Shown: positions 56,684-64,000 of the stretch, piece after piece
How the letters are laid out: every line of letters starts with the position of its first letter
How positions within the stretch are numbered: the stretch's first letter is position 1
Assembly (NCBI RefSeq): GCF_000350225.1
Contig: NW_005179059.1
Coordinates: 93,385-157,384 of the forward strand
Direction of reading: 5' to 3'
Source: Chondrus crispus
Taxonomy: Eukaryota > Rhodophyta > Florideophyceae > Gigartinales > Gigartinaceae
Length of the DNA: 64,000 nt
Program-made: the position numbers and the translations under genes
Notes under the pieces: model-generated
Told to the model about the DNA's origin: nothing
What the model saw: only the letters and a program-made list of their open reading frames with translations
Database searches by the model: none

Positions 56684-57178
56684 ATGCCGGGGTACTTTAC
56701 TCTGACTACGGGTCCAGAGGAAGTTCCTTTGTACGTGTGCCGTTATTCGCACCGTTTGATTGCCGCGGCCTCGTACCAGGACTTGAGGCATCTCGGGAAA
56801 TCGATGAAGGTGGATGAGGTGATAATTCCGCCGTTTTCAATCTTTGTGGGGAGGGGGGATGTGTTCCATGCTGGGAGCGCATTCCAAGACTACAACGAGG
56901 ATAGCGGCTTGCTCCGTCATCACATGTACTTCAAAGCGGGAGATCAAGAGCTTCCCGATGGAGTACATTTGGTGCCTACGTTTGAACCCGACTTCAAGGA
57001 GAGGCTTTACGAAGGCTCTGATGATAAGTATGAGGGAGCACATGAAGGGGAAGCTGGAGAAGTCCCGGGTACAGATGAGGACGACGAAAAAGATGAATAC
57101 TACGACGGAGGAGACAAGGATACGTCGGGAGACGGTGTTAACGCCTTGGAAACAATAGCTGCTGAGTTGAACGTGTGA
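56684..57178 (+). CDS. Module B ORF 2, cupin/oxygenase-like (copy B2)
   Basis: 164 residues with the intact GRGDVFHAG and RHHMYF core. Changes relative to B1 fall in the acidic tail (KERLYEGSDDKYEG). Confidence 0.5.
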   Translation: MPGYFTLTTGPEEVPLYVCRYSHRLIAAASYQDLRHLGKSMKVDEVIIPPFSIFVGRGDVFHAGSAFQDYNEDSGLLRHHMYFKAGDQELPDGVHLVPTFEPDFKERLYEGSDDKYEGAHEGEAGEVPGTDEDDEKDEYYDGGDKDTSGDGVNALETIAAELNV

Positions 57179-57371
57179 ATCTTTACTATTAGTTAGACAT
57201 TGTAGCGACATCAACTTCAATAGAAGTTCTTGTAATTGCGTAAGGGAGAGACAAGAGCATGTACTTTAAGATAGTTGAGACGAAAGACACGATACAAGCA
57301 TGTAGTTTTTGAAAAAACACTGAGCCGGTGGAGCCGGTGTGGACATGTAGAATCTCGGTAAGGAGATACGC

Positions 57372-57829
57372 GTGTCCACGTGTGAGTTCACGAAAGTAGG
57401 AAACATATAAAGAAAAAAGTACAAATGTCGCCCAAACTTCACAGAATGCGTATTGCAGCAGCATAGTATGCCTCTGGAAAAGTTTGGAGGGATTTGGAGA
57501 CTTTCGAATTTCATGACGGACGTCATGGCCAGAAACTCTCCGATCACAAGCTTGTGATCGCAGAAATGGTCACTCGCCAAAAATGTCGCCACGTGTCACA
57601 GGTGAGGCCGCGGCCTCGGACGAACGTGGCCACGTGGCAAAGACCCCTGCCCAGGCGATTAATGTCGCTACAGGTGTCCACGTGTGAGTTCACGAAAGTA
57701 GGAAGGATATAAAGAGAAAAGTACAAACGTCGCCCTTCACAGAATGCGTATTGCAGCAGCATTGTATGCCTCTGCACAAGTTTGAATGGATTTGGAGACT
57801 TTCGAATTTTGTGACAGACGTCATGGCCA
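57372..57829 (+). promoter_or_regulatory. Duplicated TATA blocks (copy B2)
   Basis: Both copies of the CACGTG/TATAAAG/GACGTCA block are preserved, at 57372-57530 and about 57674-57829. Confidence 0.58.
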
Positions 57830-58820
57830 CGGGTCCGGCACAGGTCCGGCACAGGTTTTTATTGAGTATGTTACAAGTGGGCTCCGTGCGCGCTTCGCGC
57901 GTCGTGCGCGCGTCGAGCCAAGTCCGCGTCAAGACACAATCCGGACATCTCCGGACATCAGCGAGTCCGCCGCACAACTGCGCCATCTTTCCACGTGTCC
58001 ATGTTGTCGCACCCCACTCGAAGCACAATCCGTCGCAGCTGCTGAAGAGCGGGCAGCAGGTAGCGTGGATCTCTCATGACGCCGCTCAATCGCGACGAGC
58101 TGTCCCCGCGTCGGGCCAGGGCCGTGCGCTTCGGCCGTGCGTCTTCTGAGCTGCAAGTAACATCTCAGCATCTCCGTGCGCAAACTCTTTCCGTTCGCGC
58201 AAACCGCTGCGAAAGTACCACGGCGCCCTGCGTTTCGTCGCTGTGCTTCCCGCCCGTGGCATGCGCGCATCCCCGCCGCCTGCCCCGCACGCCCGAAGCG
58301 TGCCCGTCGAAAGGTGCGCTGCTGTCCCCCGTTGCGCGCTCCCTAACCTCAACGGACCCTGCCTCTCGACTTCCCTCGCTGCACCGGCAGCGTGCAAGCA
58401 AGAGAGTGAGCGGCGGCGGCAGCAGCGACGAGATAGAGGGCACGGGTGCACTCTGCGGCCGGGCCTGCGGCCAGCCCGCGCCCCGCTCGTGCCCGTTCAT
58501 GGCTATTTCCGCCACGTGTCCGCCTCGCCGCCTGGCTGCCTGGCTGCAGGCCGCGTCCCGCCCGTGGCCGCCAAAAATTGTCCATCCGAAATTTGCCCGT
58601 TTATTTTCCGAAAAGTGGCGAAATCCGCGAAAGTGCACAGACAGACAGACGCACACACACACACACACACAAACATGAGTATTGGTAGTTGTGGACAAAA
58701 TAGCAATCCTGTTGCCGACTGGGTTTACAGTTTACAGTTTTTGACGCATCAATTAATTGGTTGTTTGGAAAGTGATGATTGGCTGCGGTGCGCCCCCGCG
58801 GTGGAAAGATTTTTTTTGCA
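57830..58820. other. GC-rich spacer with CA microsatellite (B2)
   Basis: As in B1, with (CA)10 at 58652-58671, one unit shorter. Confidence 0.5.
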
Positions 58821-58923
58821 TATAAGAGCGTAGGGCAGTCAAGAAGAGACGTTGATCTGCCACCCAGCTTGCAAGACTACTTCTCTGTTGTTTTGGTTTC
58901 GTTTCGATTGTGCAAACGCAGAG

Positions 58924-60180
58924 ATGACTCCTGTGATTGAAAGCGGCGTTTTGAGCAACGAGGGGATGTGTGAAGATGAGGGGATGCAATGGGAGAAGTT
59001 GAGGCAGGAGTATTCGGGGAAGTTGGGAGAAGTTTGCGTGTCAAACTACCGAAGGGTGAAGGTGATCATGGATGTGGCAAAGACCTCTGAACCGGAACAG
59101 ACACTTCGACCTCTGGAGGTTGATCATGTGGCGCGTATGGTAGTAGAGTTGAAGAGGAATGGTTATATGGAAAACGTTGGTTTGATCTCCGTGGCCATGA
59201 CGGAAAAGATGAGATGGACGATTACAGGGGAGACCCCGAAGGGAAAGGTTGGTTTCGATGGGGGAGGGGAATTAAAAGGGGGAGCTTATGTCGTTGATGG
59301 GCGCCATAGGTTGAGGGCGATCAGGGAATTGATGTTGAAGGACAACGAATGGATGAGGCGGATGCCGAGGATCAGTGTGATGCTTTGGATGCCGTTGAAA
59401 GGGGATTTCCTTTCGGATATGGAGGTTCTAAGCATTGGAGGGTGTTGTAACTGTGGAAGCAGTACTGTGGGGACACCGACGTTTCGTGATCATGTTCATG
59501 CGGCTGTTTGGATGGCGCGCGTTGTTCCGGTGACCATGCATGAAGAGGAAGGTTCCGGGAATGGAATAAGTGTCGGGGCTCTGGCCGTGGCATTGAAGAA
59601 TGGCGGTGTTCTACGCAACTTTGGAATTGGGCATACACACCGATATGCGCGGGTGGCGATGAAATTGTTGAAGAGCGAGCGAATCTATGAGAGCTTCATG
59701 GATGCATCGCAGCGGTGTCCGAAGCTGTCCCTCGTGCATGTATCGAGTCATTTTTTGCTGCAGAACACAAGTGACGCAGAGTTTGAGCTTGGGTTACACG
59801 GCATATGTGCTAGGGTACATGCTGGGGGTGGTGGTTCTCTCGGCAAGGTGCAGAAGGAGTTCTACGTGCTGTTTTCGGCACTTGTGGAGGAATTGAACCT
59901 TGCTGCTTTTGCCAAAGGGATTTCGCTGGAATCTTTAATAGGGCAGAAGGTGAAAGTGATGCGGCACAAGACTGAGATTCGGCAGCTGGTAATAAATAAC
60001 ATGATGGGTTTCAAGGTTTCAGCTACACCGCGGTCGCAGAAGAAATCAAATAAACGGGCTACGGAAGCCATTCGAAAGGCTCTCGTGCAGACCGCGGGAG
60101 TTGAGTATTGCCGTGTTGGCATTACGGAAGACATTGCAAACGAAGGTTGTTGGGGAACGGAACTACACATAGAATATTAA
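58924..60180 (+). CDS. ParB/sulfiredoxin-like domain protein, 418 aa (copy B2)
   Basis: Same product as copy B1. The first three quarters, including the VDGRHRLRA box, show no amino acid change. Five changes cluster in the last quarter (GLHGIC for GLQGIC, FAKGIS for FAQEIS, TPRSQ for TLRSQ, EGCWG for EGGWG), and two silent changes (GCA/GCG, ACA/ACG) lie nearby. The stop lies in the SR as in B1. Confidence 0.7.
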   Translation: MTPVIESGVLSNEGMCEDEGMQWEKLRQEYSGKLGEVCVSNYRRVKVIMDVAKTSEPEQTLRPLEVDHVARMVVELKRNGYMENVGLISVAMTEKMRWTITGETPKGKVGFDGGGELKGGAYVVDGRHRLRAIRELMLKDNEWMRRMPRISVMLWMPLKGDFLSDMEVLSIGGCCNCGSSTVGTPTFRDHVHAAVWMARVVPVTMHEEEGSGNGISVGALAVALKNGGVLRNFGIGHTHRYARVAMKLLKSERIYESFMDASQRCPKLSLVHVSSHFLLQNTSDAEFELGLHGICARVHAGGGGSLGKVQKEFYVLFSALVEELNLAAFAKGISLESLIGQKVKVMRHKTEIRQLVINNMMGFKVSATPRSQKKSNKRATEAIRKALVQTAGVEYCRVGITEDIANEGCWGTELHIEY

Positions 60181-60182
60181 AT

Positions 60183-60733
60183 TTCGACGCCTTATTGCGT
60201 AGTTCGTACGTGCGCATTGGGACGCAGTGGGTCTAATATGAGGCCGTGCCACTAAATCTGCCTGCTGTAATATGGCCACCAGCACGATACGTTTTCGGCA
60301 TCTGACAAGCTTGCCAGACGCGGGACACGGTACGTGATAAAATACGAAGTTAAAAATATTGCCTGTGCGCCACGCCTATAAACGCACAGGGCAAAAATTA
60401 CATTTTGCGCACTGACATTTTATTGGCTGTGCGCCTCCGTCGGCAAAATTTGGGCCAGAGATGGGCAACAGCAATGTGGCGAATCCAGCGCGTATGAGGT
60501 TACCGCCGTGTAAATCGGCCTAAAACGTATCGTCCCACCGGAAATTTGGAGCCGTCAAAATCAACCAGAACGATACGTTTTGAGCCATATACCGTAGTCA
60601 GTACCGAAGTCCCACATACGACGATTGAGGCCCGGACGATACGTTTTTTGTCATTACATATCGATCCTGACATATGCCCAAAACGTATCGTCCTGCGGGA
60701 ACTGACGACGGAACTACACATAGAACATTAAAT
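60183..60733. repeat. Connector repeat SR7
   Basis: 551-bp diverged copy (GAGCCGTCAAAATCAACCAGAACG). It has the module-B-type flank CCGAAGTCCCACATACGACG but continues as SR, so it is an unoccupied version of the module B site. Confidence 0.85.
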
Positions 60734-61240
60734 TTCGACGCCATATTGCGTAGTTCGTACGTGCGCATTGGGACGCAGTGGGTCTAATATGAGGCCCTGC
60801 CACTAAATCTGCCTGCTGTAATATGGCCACCAGCACGATACGTTTTCGGCATCTGACAAGCTTACCAGACGCCGGACACGGTACGTAATAAAATAGGAAG
60901 TTAAAAATATTGCCTGTGCCCCTATAATCGCACAGGGCAAAAATTAAATTTTGCGCACTGACATTTTATTTTCTGTGCGCCGCCGTCGGCAAAATTTGGG
61001 CCAGAAATGGGCTACAGAAATGTCGCCAATCCAGCGCGTATGGGGGTGCCGCCGTGTAATTCGGCCTAAAACGTACCGTCCCACCGGAGAATTGGCTCCG
61101 TCAAAATCACCCAAACTCGCACATACGACGATTCAGGCGCGGACGATACGTTTTTTGTCTTTACGTATCGATCCTGACATATGCCCAAAACGTATCGTCC
61201 TGCGGGAACTGACGACGGAACTACACATAGAACATTAAAT
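60734..61240. repeat. Connector repeat SR8 with a 39-bp internal loss
   Basis: 507 bp. The palindromic motif and following CCATATACCGTAGTCACTACC are missing between CACCCAAA and CTCGCACATACG. Confidence 0.85.
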
Positions 61241-61688
61241 TTCGACGCCTTATTGCGTAGTTCGTACGTGCGCATTGGGACGCAGTGGGTCTAATATGAG
61301 GCCCTGCCACTAAATCTGCCTGCTGTAATATGGCCCCAGCACGATACGTTTTCGGCATCTGACAAGCTTATCAGACGCCGGACACGGTACGTGATAAAAT
61401 AGTAAGTTAAAAATATTGCCTGTGCGCCTATAATCGCACAGGGCAAAAATTAAATTTTGCGCACTGACATTTTATTTTCTGTGCGCCGCCGTCGGCAAAA
61501 TTTGGGCCAGAAATGGGCTACAGAAATGTCGCCAATCCAGCGCGTATGGGGGTGCCGCCGTGTAAATCGGCCTAAAACGTATCGTCCCACCGGAAAATTG
61601 GCTCCGTCAAAATCACCCAAAACGATACGTTTTGAGCCATATACCGTAGTCAGTACCGAAATCCCACATACGATGATTTAGGCCCGGA
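61241..61688. repeat. Connector repeat SR9, 5' 448 bp
   Basis: Ends at GGCCCGGA before module B3. Shares private variants with SR5d. Confidence 0.85.
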
Positions 61689-62599
61689 TTGTGGCGATAT
61701 TTCTTTAGTAACTGAACAAGATGCTTTGACTTTCGTAGGTGCAGGTTTAAACGCATCTTCGAAATGACAGGACCAGCTTGTCCCAAACTTCTCAACTTCT
61801 GACGCACCTTCGACCATGCAGTTTTTGCCCGGAAGTATCCTTCACGTCCACGTAAGAGATGTGCCCCATTAATGCACGCGGCTGGAAGGCAGTCAAAATC
61901 TAGACTGCCAGCCACCAGGGAGTCGTTTTGCCGAAGGTGGTACGGTCGTAATTGAGGACTTGAAGTCCTGCTCCCCGGACCGCCCATAAGGACAGCCACA
62001 CCCGGATATCTTCGGCATAATGCTCTGATAAACTCCCCAATAACAGTACTCTGCATCTTCTGTGTTCCACTTTTGGGCTTTCTCGCATTTGGTAGCACTA
62101 TAGCAGCCCTTGGAAAGGAATCCTTCTGTGGTGCAATAGCTTTAGCTGAGAACGACGTAGCTCTAGTCACGTCTTGGCGGATAGAAAAAGATGTAACAGA
62201 GATCCTAAAGTAACTTTCGGCACCTCCGTGTATGTTTGAACTCGCATACCACACTCCTTTTTCTAGCGTCTTTGTGCCATGTCTGTAATCGTTCCCAAAA
62301 AGTATAGCATCGATATTACAAGAATTTCTATCTCCATATTCATGTGACCCATTGTCTTTCTTCGTCTTTGTCGCAGAGCGCCCACTGCAAACTTCTTTTC
62401 CTAGCCCCGACCCATCGACCACCTCGTCCTCCATTACCAATTCTACCGACGCCCTTCGTTTCCGGCTACCCATGTCATTGCGCACCTGAACATGCTTCTG
62501 CGACCCTGGGTCCTTGGCTGGTATCGAGACATCGCGGGCTCTTTTCGAACTTCCGTATGAGCCCGCACCAGCCTCACCTGGGCGGGGAAGGGTGCGCAT
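61613..62599 (-). CDS. Module B ORF 1 (copy B3), 328 codons
   Basis: Identical in amino acids to copy B1 except that the first of the two start Met codons is lost. No known family. Confidence 0.42.
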   Translation of the reverse strand: MRTLPRPGEAGAGSYGSSKRARDVSIPAKDPGSQKHVQVRNDMGSRKRRASVELVMEDEVVDGSGLGKEVCSGRSATKTKKDNGSHEYGDRNSCNIDAILFGNDYRHGTKTLEKGVWYASSNIHGGAESYFRISVTSFSIRQDVTRATSFSAKAIAPQKDSFPRAAIVLPNARKPKSGTQKMQSTVIGEFIRALCRRYPGVAVLMGGPGSRTSSPQLRPYHLRQNDSLVAGSLDFDCLPAACINGAHLLRGREGYFRAKTAWSKVRQKLRSLGQAGPVISKMRLNLHLRKSKHLVQLLKKYRHNPGLNHRMWDFGTDYGIWLKTYRFG

Positions 62600-62613
62600 G
62601 ATGGTTGCTCGGA

Positions 62614-63108
62614 ATGCCGGGGTACTTTACTCTGACCACGGGTCCAGAGGAAGTTCCTTTGTACGTGTGCCGTTATTCGCACCGTTTGATTGCCGCGGCC
62701 TCGTACCAGGACTTGAGGCATCTCGGGAAATCGATGAAGGTGGATGAGGTGATAATTCCGCCGTTTTCAATCTTTGTGGGGAGGGGGGATGTGTTCCATG
62801 CTGGGAGCGCATTCCAAGACTACAACGAGGATAGCGGCTTGCTCCGTCATCACATGTACTTCAAAGCGGGAGATCAAGAGCTTCCCGATGGAGTACATTT
62901 GGTGCCTACGTTTGAACCCGACTTCAAGAAGAGGCTTTACGAAAGCTCTGATGATGAGTATGAGGGAGCACATGAAGGGGAAGCTGGAGAAGTCCCGGGT
63001 ACGGATGAGGACGACGAAAAAGATGAATACTACGACGGAGGAGACAAGGATACGTCGGGAGACGGTGTTAACGCCTTGGAAACAATAGCTGCTGAGTTGA
63101 ACGTGTGA
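62614..63108 (+). CDS. Module B ORF 2, cupin/oxygenase-like (copy B3)
   Basis: 164 residues identical to copy B1. A TGA just upstream (62599-62601) closes the extended frame seen in B1 and B2, which supports the ATG at 62614 as the relevant start or shows that the upstream part is noncoding. Confidence 0.5.
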   Translation: MPGYFTLTTGPEEVPLYVCRYSHRLIAAASYQDLRHLGKSMKVDEVIIPPFSIFVGRGDVFHAGSAFQDYNEDSGLLRHHMYFKAGDQELPDGVHLVPTFEPDFKKRLYESSDDEYEGAHEGEAGEVPGTDEDDEKDEYYDGGDKDTSGDGVNALETIAAELNV

Positions 63109-63301
63109 ATCTTTACTATTAGTTAGACATTGTAGCGACATCAACTTCAATAGAAGTTCTTGTAATTGCGTAAGGGAGAGACAAGAGCATGTACTTTAAG
63201 ATCGTTGAGACGAAAGACACGATACAAGCATGTAGTTTTTGAAAAAACACTGAGCCGGTGGAGCCGGTGTGGACATGTAGAATCTCGGTAAGGAGATACG
63301 C

Positions 63302-63765
63302 GTGTCCACGTGTGAGTTCACGAAAGTAGGAAACATATAAAGAAAAAAGTACAAATGTCGCCCAAACTTCACAGAATGCGTATTGCAGCAGCATAGTATG
63401 CCTCTGGACAAGTTTGGAGGGATTTGGAGACTTTCGAATTTCATGACGGACGTCATGGCCAGAAACTCTCCGATCACAAGCTTGTGATCGCAGAAATGGT
63501 CACTCGCCAAAAATGTCGCCACGTGTCACAGGTGAGGCCGCGGCCTCGGACGAACGTGGCCACGTGGCAAAGACCCCTGCCCAGGCGATTAATGTCGCTA
63601 CAGGTGTCCACGTGTGAGTTCACGAAAGTATGAAGGATATAAAGAGAAAAGTACAAACGTCGCCCAACTCTTCACAGAATGCGTATTGCAGCAGCATTGT
63701 ATGCCTCTGCACAAGTTTGAATGGATTTGGAGACTTTCGAATTTTGTGACAGACGTCATGGCCAC
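63302..63765 (+). promoter_or_regulatory. Duplicated TATA blocks (copy B3)
   Basis: Both copies of the CACGTG/TATAAAG/GACGTCA block are present. Copy B3 has CGCCCAACTCTTCACAG where B1 has CGCCCTTCACAG, closer to the first block. Confidence 0.58.
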
Positions 63766-64000
63766 GGGTCCGGCACAGGTCCGGCACAGGTTTTTATTGA
63801 GTATGTTACAAGTGGGCTCCGTGCGCGCTTCGCGCGTCGTGCGCGCGTCGAGCCAAGTCCGCGTCAAGACACAATCCGGACATCTCCGGACATCAGCGAG
63901 TCCGCCGCACAACTGCGCCATCTTTCCACGTGTCCATGTTGTCGCACCCCACTCGAAGCACAATCCGTCGCAGCTGCTGAAGAGCGGGCAGCAGGTAGCG
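63766..64000. other. GC-rich spacer of module B3, cut by the window edge
   Basis: Matches 52960-53195. The ParB-like gene of this copy would lie beyond the window. Confidence 0.6.

Overview
The window is eukaryotic and almost entirely repetitive. It contains no bacterial-style operon, rRNA or tRNA gene, or CRISPR array. It holds LTR retrotransposons (chromodomain-bearing Ty3/gypsy elements and one Ty1/copia element), a solo LTR, and a long complex tandem array. The host cannot be named from this sequence. A compact repeat-rich alga, possibly a red alga, is my low-confidence guess.

Region 1 (1 to about 25.37 kb) is a nest of LTR elements. It opens with the 3' end of a plus-strand Ty3/gypsy pol ending in a chromodomain (3-836). 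An unresolved stretch follows, then a broken ORF on the opposite strand (6231-4605), a polypurine tract and a 1044-bp 3' LTR (6338-7381). A decayed copia element (about 8003-10487, resuming 21686-22380) is split by a second gypsy element (10488-21680, minus strand, 645-bp LTRs, target duplication GGCAT). That second element also carries an ORF antisense to gag-pol between the chromodomain and the 3' LTR. The ORF is homologous to the one in the first element and is itself interrupted by a solo LTR (12165-13099, target duplication CCGAT). A third LTR with primer-binding site and gag start (23819-25372) is cut off by the array.

Region 2 (25371-64000) is a composite tandem array. A 546-bp connector repeat (called SR here, 13 copies or partial copies) alternates with two kinds of cargo. 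Module A (about 2.4 kb, giving a 2930-bp unit, five copies) has no recognisable gene. Module B (about 4.4 kb, three copies, the last cut by the window edge) has a minus-strand ORF of 329 codons, a plus-strand cupin/oxygenase-like ORF, a duplicated TATA-containing promoter and a gene for a protein with a ParB/sulfiredoxin-like domain. Each SR carries about five copies of a motif built on CG-ATA-CG, one of them a full palindrome. Variants alternate between neighbouring units, as in a higher-order repeat.

A complete, young gypsy element (36469-46478, identical-looking 615-bp LTRs, target duplication AACTA) sits inside the fourth A unit. Its gag and pol are joined by a textbook -1 frameshift signal (A AAA AAC, then a hairpin 8 nt later). 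It nevertheless carries a one-base gag deletion and a pol nonsense codon.

The most interesting candidates for undescribed biology are two. One is the SR/module array pairing a ParB-like gene with dozens of palindromic sites. The other is the conserved antisense ORF carried by two of the chromodomain retrotransposons.
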